Assembly (NCBI GenBank): GCA_030549495.1
Contig: JAUIRK010000809.1
Coordinates: forward strand, 1 to 64,000
Direction of reading: 5' to 3'
Source: Nectonema munidae
Lineage: Eukaryota; Nematomorpha; Nectonematoida; Nectonematidae
DNA: 64,000 nt
Made by a program: the position numbers and the translations under genes. The notes under the pieces are model-generated. The model did not search any database, was not told the DNA's origin, and worked only from the letters and a program-made list of their open reading frames with translations. Below are positions 1 to 11,067 of the stretch, piece by piece; position 1 is the first letter of the stretch; the number at the start of each line of letters is the position of its first letter.

Positions 1-118
1 TTCTATTTTTTTTATTGGTTCCTCTTTTACAAATGTCTTTTTTCTTTACTTGTTTTGTTTTTCAATACCTCGTCATTTTTATTTGAAAACTTCTGATTGT
101 CAGTTTCTACCTCATTGA

Positions 119-715
119 AATGGAATCCTCTTCATTGAGCAGTATTATGGAGGATACAAGCGATTCTTTTTTTGATGACACCAGTCTTTGCGCGTGTGTG
201 TATGAGAGTCTTTGCGCGTGTGTGTATGAGAGTCTTTGCGCGTTTGTGTGTGTGTCCCAGTTTACTCGCAATGCGAATGTGGTATAAAACTTATACTTTT
301 TTTAGGAAAACTAATCCTAAACATAGTAATTTGAGGCACTGTTATGAAAAGTTTGAAGTGCATCATATTCTTTCCTATTTTGCTTGCTTACTACATATTG
401 GCGAATGCCTAGATCAAAAAGTTGACATTTTTACACTTTTTAGTGAAACTTGTGGTTCACCTTTCCTAAAAGCTTCTCTTGGAAGAGAAATGTTTTTTTA
501 ATACATTTTTTCCTTTCTTTCGATGATAAAAGAATTAGGACACAAACGACAAACTTGCGCCAATACGATTCTTACACGACCACTTTTATGAAGTCTTTGG
601 TAAATACTGGACCCCTGATGCTGCCGTAACTATTGATGAGCAGCTTGTTAGTTTTAGAGGAAACTTCAACTCAAAGATTTACGACCCGAAAAAACCGGGG
701 CATTATGGTATCAAG
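119..715 (+). pseudogene. piggyBac-like transposase remnant (N-terminal half)
   Basis: An acidic, Ser/Asp-rich start (ATG at 119, beginning MESSSLSSIMEDTSDS) is followed by piggyBac-type pieces. These are a helical segment ending LFSETCGSPFLKASLGREMF at about 415-495, then after frame breaks VTIDEQLVSFRG and KKPGHYGIK at about 628-712. The last two match the family's block carrying a catalytic Asp (consensus like TIDEqmv.FRGR...KP.KyGiK). The rest of the transposase is missing: the copy stops where a MITE end begins at 716. It is not functional, having at least two frame changes within 600 bp and no C-terminal half. A 24-bp tandem repeat at 183-254 lies in the early coding part. Family membership is recognised from motifs; the exact subfamily is not. 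Confidence 0.72.
183..254. repeat. 24-bp tandem repeat, about 3 copies
   Basis: Three near-identical 24-bp units (AGTCTTTGCGCGTGTGTGTA plus TGAG) in a row. The unit is eight codons long, so it keeps the reading frame of the piggyBac N-terminal segment it sits in. The third copy has drifted into a GT run. Confidence 0.85.
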
Positions 716-809
716 CAGGGGCGCACATCCTCAAAATTATTGGGGGCGAAATTTTTTTCTTGCAATTTTCAAAATTAGTGGTCTGGAAATACCACGGGAG
801 ACCAAATAT
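716..809 (+). mobile_element. 5' end of a hAT-type MITE (CAGGGGCGCACATCC family)
   Basis: The 94 bp are almost identical to the first ~100 bp of the complete MITE at 16983-17301: same terminal CAGGGGCGCACATCC, same internal GGTCTGGAAATACCACGGGA. It starts abruptly inside the piggyBac remnant and ends without the other terminus, so it is a truncated insertion or a deletion derivative. Confidence 0.8.
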
Positions 810-831
810 TAAAAAAAAGATTTCTAAAGAT

Positions 832-1828
832 AGATGAATTATACATTTTTCTTTCTTTTGATCGTCCCGCTTTCACACTACCACTCGATTTCTTGCCACA
901 TGATAGTATTATTTTTCTCATCACTTTTCACTCGTTTCTTTCGCAACTAATATTTTCCTTATCACTTCTCTCTCGTGTCTCTCGCAACTATTATTTTTCT
1001 CATCACTTCTTCTATAACTAATAACAAATAAACATTTGCTGAGTATAGATAAAAATGATATTTTGAAAATATTTTTTATGATTTCAAAATTTTGAGAATA
1101 CTTGGGCAAGATTTTTTCCCACAACGGTTATGGATTGTAGAAATAAAAATTCTGTGCAGTTTATATAGCCATGAATTATTATCATTTTGTGCTTTTTTTT
1201 AAATAATTAGCAAGATGAACGAGCACGTGCCAATATTTGCTAAATTTGATAGCGAAAAAGGTAGACCAGATAAAGTTATAAAACTAAAATTTGTGTATTG
1301 TATGATTATAGTTGCAAAAGCTACTAAGATCAGACAAACTTAAAAAAATATTCTCTCACCAGGACAACAAGAACTTTTACTGCAGTAATAGCAATCTGAT
1401 CACTATCTTCCCTTCTTTTGTAATACTTAAATCCTTCATGAAACATTTTCAGGTATATTTAAAAAATATTTTACAACTAAATCTATAAATTTAATAGTAT
1501 ATCTTAAAATATATCTAATATTTATGAGTATATCTAAAAATAATATGATTTGCGTAGAATCAAGTTAAAAATGTGAATTATAAATGTTTATAAAAGTGAG
1601 TTTGTTTCATTTGTGTTTGCTGAATGGTTTGTGATGCCGCTAGATATAGAAGAAGTGATGAGAAAAATAATAGTTGCGAGAGACACGAGAGAGAAGTGAT
1701 AAGGAAAATATTAGTTGCGAAAGAAACGAGTGAAAAGTGATGAGAAAAATAATACTATCATGTGGCAAGAAATCGAGTGGAGTGTGAAAGCGGCACGATC
1801 AAAAGAAAGAAAAATGAATCATTCATCA
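832..1828. mobile_element. Foldback/MITE-like element with ~185-bp inverted repeats
   Basis: Arms 832-1016 and 1645-1828 are near-perfect reverse complements (for example ATCGTCCCGCTTTCACACTA against TAGTGTGAAAGCGG.CACGAT allowing small changes). They flank 628 bp of AT-rich sequence without a convincing ORF. Inside each arm is a 41-bp tandem unit repeated about 2.7 times (TGATGAGAAAAATAATAGTT start). The short ORFs on both strands here are the arms read in either direction. No clear target-site duplication was found, so the mobilising family is not assigned. Confidence 0.8.
1649..1756. repeat. 41-bp subterminal tandem repeat
   Basis: Units of 41 bp starting TGATGAGAAAAATAATAGTT and TGATAAGGAAAATATTAGTT follow one another, then a third partial unit. 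The mirror copy lies in the left arm at about 905-1014. Subterminal repeats of this kind often bind transposase in foldback and MITE families. Confidence 0.75.
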
Positions 1829-1995
1829 CTATATCACATCCATCTCCTAATGTGGATGGCGAGAAATGTCCCTTGGCGAGGAATAGCCGCTTGCCGTAGA
1901 TATCACGCCAGATGATCTCTTTACTTTTTTATTGTTAGTATGATGTGCCTCAATATACCACTCATGCACAGATCACATAGGCTAGCTTATAAATA

Positions 1996-4170
1996 CAGTC
2001 AGATCCCGTTTATCCGACAACCTCGCTATCCGACACACTTTTGATGGTGACCATTTTGCATAATGAATTTAACCCCGTTATACCGACATTCATACTCCGA
2101 CACCGTTCTCATCAAACAAAATGTTCTCACCCTGTTCTCGACACAATTTATTTTATATTTCCGCTGAACACATCATATAATATAGGGGAGACTTATTATG
2201 ACAAATAACAACAAATGAGCAAACTGCATTTTTCTATCTAAAGAAGATGACGAAAAGTAGGGCCAAGAAGAAGTAGCAGCACATCATAGCTATGTGTAAG
2301 CAAAAGAAAGCGCGATGAATGCGAGATTGTAACATAACTGATTTATGATTTTTATCATCAGTCACATGTGCAAACTAATGAAAGTTGCTACATGATGTTT
2401 GTACTAAGAATTATAAAAAATGTATAATCAAGTACGTATATTTAGTCTTTCTTACGTCTAGTTCATTGAAAAAAACTTTTAAAATATTCTTTTCCTTTTA
2501 ACGAGTTTGTATTTAATTTAAACATCTATTTGAAAGTACAGAGGCGTTCTGCTGATAAAGTTAAATGTCTAATCAATCCTAAGAAAATTCCAGTAGCATC
2601 TTCCACTCTACTAAACGATCACGTGTGGACTTATCTGTAAATCAAAAACGGGAGATATGCATGTACAAAGCAGATCACCCCAGATCCACTCAACACGAGA
2701 TAGCTTCACACTTTTCAAATATTTATCAAACAATCATTGGCCGTTCAACAATAAGTGATTTTGTATAAAAAAAGAAAAGTGTTGAATATGGATACCAATG
2801 AAACAAGTATACTTCGCTTGCGTAGTGCAAAACATCAAGCAATGGAAAGTGCTTTGTATATGTGGTTCACAGACGTATCAGCTCGTGGCGCCTCAATAAA
2901 TGATGATATTCTCATTTCGAAAGCTCGTGTATTTGGAAAAGATCTGAATGTTGGAATCGAGTTCAAATACTCTAGCGGTTGGCTTGACCGTTTCAAAAAA
3001 CGTCATGGTATCAAATTTTTTATAAACATGGAGAAAGCTCCAGTTGTAGCATGAATGAAGTTCAACAATTTAGAGAAAAAATGCATAATGATCTTCAAAA
3101 TTATGATCCAGAAAACATCTATAACATGGATGAAACTGGCCTCTTTTTTCGTTTGGAGCCAAATGCTACTCTCGCAACTGGAGCCAAGAAAGGTAAGAAA
3201 AAGAACAAAGAACGTCTTACAGTGGCACTTTGTGCTAACGCTAGTGGCACACACAAACTTAAACCGCTTGTAATCGCAAAATTTGCTAGCCCACGATGCT
3301 TTGGCAAAAATTTCGATCCCAAAGTTTATTGTGATTATTATTCAAAAAAGTCAGCCTGGATGACCACAATTATTTTTTGATTTGGCTTAAAGACTTTGAC
3401 AGACTCATGAGAGATGCCAAAAAAACAAGTGATTCTACTATGCGATAATGCCATCAGTCACAAAGAAGCTGGACTAAAGCTCACAAACACCAGGATAGTT
3501 TGTTTGCCACCAAACTCCACTTCACACATCCAACCAATGGCATCTATGTAACTTTAAATTACATTATCGTAAATTCATTACACGCCATTTCATCCAATGT
3601 ATTGATGATAAAGAAGATTTGAAAGTAAACGTAAGGCAAGCACTTGGTATGGTGTATAATGCATGCGGTTTAGTTGAACAGACTACAGTCGTAAATTGTT
3701 GGAGACATGCAGGCATTCTTGCTAAATCTTACCTTACAATGAATGTGACACATGTTGATGAACATAGAGATACAGAAAACACAAATTTATGTGAGTTTCA
3801 AGAATTACTCATTCGCCTCGAACCGGAGTTTGAGAAAGTAATGTCAGCAAGCGCTTATGCAAATGTTGATGCTAACATTGAAACAGCTGAAATGTTAACT
3901 GAGCAACAAATCATCACTTTGATTTCATCTTCTGAAGTAGAAAGTGACAAAAATTTGAAAGATGATGAATATAAACCTCAAAATACTTTAGTTGAAGTTA
4001 GAAAAGCACTTTCAACTGTTCTGAATTTCATTGAGTGCAACCCGAAACTACATTTTCGTCATCACCAGAATTTAATGGCTTTATACTATGATTTACAACC
4101 AAAATCAATTGAAAGTTCGACTTCTATTAAAGATTTTTTTTGAAAAAGCTTGAAAGATATTTTTTAAATA
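1996..4170 (+). mobile_element. pogo/Tigger (Tc1-mariner superfamily) transposon, decayed
   Basis: The left terminus at 1996 (CAGTCAGATCCCGTTTATCC) follows a TA dinucleotide, as expected for Tigger ends, with a second related motif at about 2070-2105. The transposase lies at about 2564-4143. A matching right terminus was not found beyond 4143, so the 3' end is eroded or lost. Confidence 0.85.
2564..4143 (+). pseudogene. Tigger/CENP-B-like transposase, broken
   Basis: Domains in order: a CENP-B N-terminal helix-turn-helix (LSVNQKREICMYKADHPRST, about 2630-2760). Next a CENP-B-type second DNA-binding domain (SSGWLDRFKKRHGI, about 2860-3012). Then a DDE_1 catalytic core with YNMDETGLFF (first Asp, about 3118-3150), LLCDNAISHK (second Asp, about 3432-3460) and LPPNSTSHIQPM (about 3505-3540). 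Last come VNCWRHAGIL and an acidic tail. At the third catalytic position, where QPMD is usual, the reading gives QPMA. The ORF is also split by several frame changes (near 2765, 3050, 3375, 3440 and 3550), so it is dead. Length with breaks ignored is near the family's ~500 residues. Confidence 0.88.
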
Positions 4171-6000
4171 TTTTTTTTATACTTTTTACACTCTGTTTGA
4201 CAAGAATATAAATAGTTATGCCAAGGCAAGCAATATTATTTACGCTTTCACTTATTCAATACAAAATATATGTGAAGATGAAAAATAAACAAATGATAGT
4301 TTTTCCTAGGAAAGTATACGAAGATGGGCAAGCAGTTTTAAAATTGCTTTCTAAGTAACGTATTAGAAAAAGAGATATATAGAAAGAGAGATTGCGTATA
4401 TAGAAGCAATTAAAAATGTATATATGCAACATGTGTATTGCTGTTTACTTCATTTTTGTTTTTGCATGCCCTTTGTGTAGAAGCACGCTTCGCCACTGGT
4501 ATAAATATATATAATAAAACATTTTTTCTTATATTAAAGAGAAATTTATTGAGTAATAAAAAAAAATATATCAAAACTAGTGAAAAGTAACTTATTTACA
4601 ACTTAATTAATAACAGCCTGTTTTTACAAAAAAAAATATTTGAATAACTACTGAAAAATTACACTAAACGCCGATATAAAAACGCACCACTGATTTTTAG
4701 AGTAAGCACCATCCAATGTCTAGAAATTCTAACAAACGCCCTACCATTACAACTTCAACTCAAAAGACGCTTATTAATTGCTTCATCTTGACATACAACA
4801 ACTTACTTTCCCTCCGATCATAAACCCGCAACACTACCACATCCTATTCTTTCTACTATTCTCAATTAGCTAAATTCGCACCAAATATTGCTAATTACCT
4901 AGTTCATCCCTTTATACATCTATCTCTTTTGACTTACGCATCTGCGCAAACTCTATACCCAATATCTTTATGCAAAAAAATCTATCACACGATTTCCTTC
5001 TAACTTTGCATAAGCCTCTTTACGCACCTTCACAGGAGCAGCAAAGAAATTCACCAGTGCTTCTTTTGTTTACCCCCTTCTCTTTGTCCCTTTCATGCCC
5101 ATTGCTCTCCATTAAAGCATCTACTATTATTTTAAAATGCGAAATCTCCAGCATTGTACATGCCTGCCTGCACTACGATAATAATCGATAACATTAACTA
5201 CATTCTCTTTCATTTTACTACCATTCATTTCTTTACCGATGCACAAAACATAATCCACGATCTCTCTTTATCACATAACATCCTCTTTCCCTCCTCCCTA
5301 ATCAGATTTACAAAACATTCCCACATATACCTATGCTGGTGCCATGCTCATCTAAACATACCAAAAAACTCCCCTTTGACTACTTAACTTCAAACTTACA
5401 CCCAACCTATGGGTATGCGTCTAAGCATGAATTTAGGTTTGAGATAAATAAATCTTCGATTTATTTTCGTTATTGTAAAGTGATTTATGAGCTAGTTTTT
5501 TTCTTTCGGTTTTGAAAATTGAAAGTAAATGATAGCGATATTTGAAAATCGTGTGTTAGAGATGGTAAGTGTATTTTTATTGGTTTCTAGGTTTTCGACT
5601 ATTTTTTGTCGAAAAGCAGTTTTCTCGGTTTTAAAGTCTAAGGCAGTAGGGGGACTATTTTAAGAATAAGCTCGCTGTTTAGGAATAGATTAAGCTTAGG
5701 TAAAGAAGGTTTTTGTTTAACGTTGATGTGGGGCTTGGTTGAGTATGTGGATGGTGAGAAAAAGAGAGTTGTTCGATTGTGCAAGATTTACTTCATATTT
5801 TAGATTATTATTAAGGAGTGTAAGGTCTTCTGCATTTAGAGAGGAATAGGCTATGAACTCATTAGAGATGTTGGCTATTATTTGAGATGAAGTAAGGTCA
5901 TCATAACGCCACGTTTTGTGTTGGACATGTGAAAATGTGTGTATGTATGACGAAATATAAAAGTATAAGAAATTTAAACTCGAAACGATAAAGGCAAAAT
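4171..6000. other. Non-coding stretch with strand-composition switch
   Basis: No gene seen. From about 4640 to 5410 the plus strand is C- and T-rich and poor in G. From about 5430 to 6000 it turns G-rich and C-poor. The short ORFs in the C-rich part look like by-products of low stop-codon density. See findings. Confidence 0.6.
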
Positions 6001-6539
6001 TAATTAAAGGTCCTATGTTTTATGTATGACGATGAAGAAAATATATTCGCAATTTTTGAAAAAAGACACAAAAAGAAACAAGGAGAAAAAAACCATTCTC
6101 ACCACTGACTTAATATTTTGTAAAAACATTCTTATCAAGCCTAGATTTGGGCAATCGTTCAGCTTGAGGTTTAAGTCAATACTTTTGATTGCTGAACTCG
6201 ACTGCTTCATTTCCAAGTGTCTTTTTAACTTGCAGGGCTTTAGAAAAGTGAATGCTAAGACTTCAAGAGATAAAGGACATTAGGTTCCTCTTTTCCACAA
6301 GACATTAATACTGTAAAACCAAATTTCAAGTATGATTAGTCAAATTTCATTTTTTAAACCATTAAGAAAAATGTACGTTTACATCTATAAAATCAGGCCT
6401 GAAAAGAAACAAAAAAGTAAAAATAGTTTAACTCAATTCAAAGACTAAATTATTATTCATTCTTTTAAATGTGACTTATTTTCAAAAATCACAAATGTCC
6501 CAATATGGGTGAAATATGTTATGCAAAACGATCCACTGA

Positions 6540-6613
6540 GTTACAGCTTCTGTCCCCATGGATCTGCTTCGCTAACCCCTAAGCGACTACGGACTCTAGT
6601 TTGAGAAACACTG
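6540..6613 (-). mobile_element. Isolated hAT transposon end
   Basis: Read on the minus strand the segment starts CAGTGTTTCTCAAACTAGAG and continues with a GGGGTTAGCG...CCATGGGGAC stretch. This is the layout of hAT termini of the CAGTGTTTCTCAAACT type. No matching partner end is recognisable nearby. Confidence 0.55.
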
Positions 6614-7860
6614 AACTGGAAGCTACGATGCAACCAGAATTACAAACAAGGTAATTTGACTTGGAGTTATGGTGGGAATGGGAACCTACAGTGCAAGTAT
6701 AAGTGCAACTTTTGAAGATTTTTGAAACTTTCTTGTTTAATTCAAGTCCACTGAAAGCAATGGCAGTATTTGTTCTTATGTTACATCGATATTTTTTATT
6801 ATTTTTGATAAATCCAATTTTTAAGCAAACATTGCATTTTTTGGGAAATTCACGTAGGCTTCCATTTTTAAAATTATAAAAAGAAACTATAAGTTATAAA
6901 CTGATTATTTTTGTGTGGAATATATTGGCTCAAAGGAAGCAAATATAACATTTTAAGTGCTACTAAAGATTGAATCGCATATAAAGAATATTTTGGTGTA
7001 AATCAGAAACCAGGATAAGATGTTGGTTCCTCATGTAATCTGGGATTCTTGTCGGTCATCTCTACAACGATAAGTTACTGAAATGAAAATGGATGCCATT
7101 CGCAACTCTTAGAATTTGGCATGATTAAAAAACGACTTGAATGATTTCTATTCAATGGCGTCTGTTCATTGATTCTTCTATAAAATGTCTCAAGATTGTT
7201 TGTTTTGTTTAATAAAAACATATCCATCTAACTCTCTTGGTTACTATGTTCAACCAAAAGAAGACTACATAAAGTAAATATTTTTGCTAGACAAAATCAT
7301 ATATAATGAGTATAGAGATGGAACATATGCGCTAAAAGATGTTCAGAATCCTTCAAGGATTATAATGTAGATATATGCGGATGTTATGCTCTTCTGGTAG
7401 AAAAAATGTGAATGACCAGAAAGGTAATCTCAAAGCTGGTTTCCCAAAAATGGAAAATACAGTTCTCTTGTCTCTAGCCAAAAATCTTCTCTCACACTGA
7501 ACGTAGCCACATATTAATATTTGTGGCTCATGAGGTAATGCAGAATCTATGCAAAAACAAGTGGAAATTTCCCCAAGTTGTTAAGCAAAAATAGATATGG
7601 TGTAGCTGTCAGGAATTAGCTAAACTTAAAAAAAATCTTATTTAAAAATATCATCATTAATATTGAAAAATATAACTATAAATATTTAGTTAGAAAAAGT
7701 TTTTTGAAAAAGATTTGATTTGAAAATTATAAAAAAATTTGACACATAAATTTATGAAATTTACCCATGTTAAAATAGTGACAGTGAAGAAAATTTTATT
7801 AAAGCATGTTTGTGTTAGATTTTAGGTTTAAAAATTCTAATGAAAATTTGAAATCTTAAT
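6614..7860. other. AT-rich intergenic DNA, no gene seen
   Basis: No ORF with family resemblance and no clear repeat structure. A short motif (AATTACAAACAAGGTA followed by AGTTATGG) near 6640 recurs near 59178, suggesting an old dispersed repeat. Confidence 0.4.
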
Positions 7861-7865
7861 TTTTA

Positions 7866-8039
7866 ATGAATAAAAAACTCAATTTGCATAAAGACAAAGA
7901 ATTAGAAAAGGAGGAACTTTATTTTGAAAAGGAGAAACCTAAATTGAAAAAGAGAGAATTTAACTTGGAAAAGGTCGAACTTAAATTGGAAAAGGATGAA
8001 TTTAACTTGGAAAAGGTCGAACTTAAATTGGAAAAATGA
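7866..8039 (+). CDS. Short lysine/glutamate heptad-repeat ORF (57 aa)
   Basis: ATG at 7866, stop TGA at 8037-8039. After a basic start (MNKKLNLHKDKELEKEEL) the ORF has two consecutive 14-residue units, EFNLEKVELKLEKD and EFNLEKVELKLEK, encoded by 42-bp DNA repeats. A 14-residue period is two heptads with Leu/Val/Phe at a/d-like positions, so the peptide would form a charged coiled coil. Similar charged coiled tails occur at the C-terminal ends of MADF/SANT-type proteins and some transposon ORFs, so this may be the last exon of a larger gene or a fossil. No upstream partner exon was recognised and expression is unproven. Confidence 0.3.
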   Translation: MNKKLNLHKDKELEKEELYFEKEKPKLKKREFNLEKVELKLEKDEFNLEKVELKLEK

Positions 8040-8805
8040 TATACAATTATTGAAACATGGATACAATCTTTCTTCTTCTGCATACAACCGCTAAAATTTG
8101 TAATTTCTCATCATGCATTCCTCACTTTGAACACTATCACGCGCTACCGATATTTTCGTGGCTTCCATATGACAGCATGTAGTATGTGATTTTGCAATTC
8201 CAAATTATTTTAGCGTTTTGATTGGTTCAACTTTCAAGTTAGGTAGCATTATATAACTTGAGAATTAAGATTTAAATCAAATAGTAACCGATTTTGCCGA
8301 CCTAATTTATGTGCATTTTCCTTTATCTTCACGCAAACGGTTGTAATATGATCTGAGATAATATTCTGTTACTTGACCAATCGAAACATCATAACATCAC
8401 AATTTTTTCTTATTCAAGTAAGCAACATGACCTTTTATTCCGGCCTATAATTTTTTTGAGTCTTTTTGCCCTCCACTTTTTGTTCTGACAGATATAGTGA
8501 TTGCACACCGGCATTACCTGATATCAACACACGTATAAATTATTATTTTTTTAAATAATTTACATTAATTCACTATAATCTTCTCTTTACTCTAAAGATA
8601 TATTTATGCTCTGTGGTCAAGATCATTGCATTTCGATGTTTATTGCTATTTGTTTTTAAATTCATATCCAGATCTAGCTACTAAGAAAGGTAGATACTGT
8701 GCTGAAAAAATCTAAACCCGTTTTCCAAATCTCATAAGCTTTTTCTACTTAGTTTGTGAGATATATATATATGCGAACTGGCTGTTGTCTTTAGCTTCTT
8801 TGATA

Positions 8806-8961
8806 ACTCGCGTGAGTAAGGTTGGTTAGATACTGGGTTTCGATAACGCAATGTCTTGGGTTCGATCCCGCATCAAGCCTACTTTCTTCATAGTTCGATA
8901 CAAGCGACGGAATTATGCCTTCTCGATGAAAACACCCCAAGGTACCTTTACCTTATTATAG
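8806..8961 (+). mobile_element. tRNA-derived SINE, copy 1
   Basis: A tRNA-like head contains an A-box-like GAGTAAGGTTGGTTAGATAC and a B-box GGTTCGATCCC. The body ends with a CCCCAAGGTACCTTTACCTT tail. The acceptor stem does not pair, so this is a retroposon head and not a working tRNA gene. A second copy with the same head, body and tail is at 9851-9969 on the other strand. Confidence 0.75.
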
Positions 8962-9309
8962 TTTCTTGCCATTTTTATGAAATAACTAAATATTGTAATG
9001 TCCCTTATTTTTTGTATATGCATTGTATTTAACATATGGTTACTCGGATAGTGCTCGTAATTTCATCAAATTTGTCAACCCGTCCTGAAGTCACGATATT
9101 TCGTGTGTTTATTTTAAAGTATATCTTATATGCAAATCCTCTCTACCAAGGGTGGAAACAGAAGCTCGGTGTATGTACACTAGAGTACTGCGCGCTAAGG
9201 GCAAGCCCACGTGGGCACCCGTATAAAAAAATTTGAGAGGCCGTCGGATGCGGGTAGAAGAATTTTGAGTGCACTGATTTTCGTTAACTATCATTGTCCC
9301 TTTTTAGCC

Positions 9310-9465
9310 ATGGAAGAAAATATTCCAATGATAGACTGCGTTGAGATGATTTCTAAAATAAGCTTCCTTATTTACGACAAAACTTCTCGTTCTACAGAAA
9401 AAATAAATCTATATTCAACTATTCAGTCCATTTCTGAAGATGAAACACATGAAAATTTGGAATAA
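9310..9465 (+). other. Unrecognised coding-like segment
   Basis: ATG at 9310 gives 51 residues with an acidic C-terminus (start MEENIPMIDCVEM). Acidic N-terminal segments like this begin some transposases, but nothing downstream confirms a family. It may be chance. Confidence 0.15.
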
Positions 9466-9850
9466 GGTTCTTACTGCTTAGGACAACTCCTATTATGACG
9501 ATGTTTCCTTTATGTAGGAAAAGATAAAGCTCCAATATAGGATTACGAGATCATACTGCATTAAAATCATTGATCCATATAAAGCAAATCGCCCAATGTA
9601 ATTTGTGAAATTTATAATATAAGACTTTCATGCAAAAAGAACTTACTAAAGAAAATCAAGACTTCAATGGTCAATCAGATCACATAAAAAATGGAACTCC
9701 CATTAAAAATAAAATTCGGAAATAAAGATCCTATTTTGAAAGCTAAATTTCTATTTATTTGTTATTATAAAAACGACCAGAAATTATATTATATTATAGC
9801 AAAGAAAAAAGCAGAGCTAATGGCATGTTAGAATTCAAAAAGTTTGGGCT

Positions 9851-9969
9851 ATAAGGTAAGGTTACCGTGGGGTCTTTTTATCGGCACAATTTCGCTGCTT
9901 GATTTGGGATCGAACCCAAAACCTTGAGTTATCGAAACTCAGTATCTAACCAAACTTACTCACGCTCCC
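9851..9969 (-). mobile_element. tRNA-derived SINE, copy 2
   Basis: On the minus strand GCGTGAGTAAGTTTGGTTAG (A-box side) is followed by GGTTCGATCCC (B-box) and the tail GACCCCACGGTAACCTTACC. It matches copy 1 at 8806-8961 along the tRNA-like head, with the region after the B-box shortened. Confidence 0.75.
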
Positions 9970-11060
9970 TTTGTTTAGGCTATATGCGAAAAATATTAAA
10001 ATTAGACTACTGATCACTTTTACGGCTTATGATATTTGAAAGTTAAATAATTTATAAATTTCGATCCTAAATAATTTCAGGAAAGTACTATCATCATATT
10101 TTCCTCCTCAAAATTTGAAATGTGCTAAAAAACATTTAAAAATGCGCAATAAATCAAAAATAAAGGAAAGCATGAATAGTTCAATATTTGATAAACAAAA
10201 AAGTAGGTTTGCCTGCAATTAATTCTAAAAACTTTTTTAAAAATTAAATTTTTCCCCTTATAATTTCAAAAATGCTCTTAAAAATATTGAAATGCCATTT
10301 AGGTTTTAAACTATTTGCTTTCCCCATTCAAAAAACTTGAAATTATAGTAAAGATAAAAAAATCTTGATGAAACAATGGATTCACATAATTTCACTTAAA
10401 TGCCCCGCCTCCTGCTCCATTAATGAAATAACTCTGTGCATGCAATACGATAAAGAAAAAAAGGTTATAAGTAGGCTGACCAACGTACCATTTTTCATCT
10501 ATTTTAAAGGTTTTCTTTTTTTTTACAAATGTCCCCATTTTCTATCATAGCTTATATTATAACAAAATAATAAAATGTGTATTGTTTTAGTATTACATAA
10601 AATTAAAAAATTGAACAGGAATATGTCTAGTTTTATTCCAAATCTTTAAAAGACCAATATTTATTGCATAAATATTGTTTGATCATATAAATATGATTAA
10701 AAGTCTATTTTAAAATAAAAAAGTTTTTTGGTGTATTTATTATAGGTATGCTGAATATATTTATTATAGCATTATACATACCATAAAAATGTTATAAACT
10801 TGGTTATTAAAATCGTCGTTTTTATGTTCGCAAATGTCCCATTTTTGTCACAATAAAATAAGGTGGGCCTAGTTATAAGCAAAAAATGAGACGCCAATAA
10901 ATTGTAATGTAAGCTATCAATTATATCATCATTCAAAATCAAAAAATACATTTCATGTTCAAATCTCATTAATGAAATCAACGATAAATTATTTTTAGGG
11001 TAATGGCGAAGGTTAAAACAAAAGTAAACCATAGGAATAGAACTATATACTTAAATATTT
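9970..11060. other. AT-rich intergenic DNA downstream of GOSR2
   Basis: No gene seen. The motif ACAAATGTCCC followed by a T-rich run occurs near 10522 and, slightly changed, near 10830, so an old repeat may be present. The stretch should contain the 3' end of the minus-strand GOSR2 transcript, but no clear AATAAA close to the stop codon was identified. Confidence 0.4.
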
Positions 11061-11067
11061 AATTTAA

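Noticed and set aside
832-1828. Polinton or other large virus-like element ends
   Set aside because: The inverted arms enclose only 628 non-coding bases; no polymerase, integrase or capsid-type coding is seen.
3003-3322. Minus-strand ORFs opposite the Tigger transposase
   Set aside because: They are shadows of the plus-strand transposase, which has clear family motifs.
4970-5515. Three overlapping plus-strand ORFs
   Set aside because: They come from the C/T-rich, stop-poor composition of the region and have no family resemblance.
8806-8880. tRNA gene
   Set aside because: The B-box is good, but the acceptor and anticodon stems do not pair, and the same head recurs with a common tail at 9851-9969; it is a SINE head.
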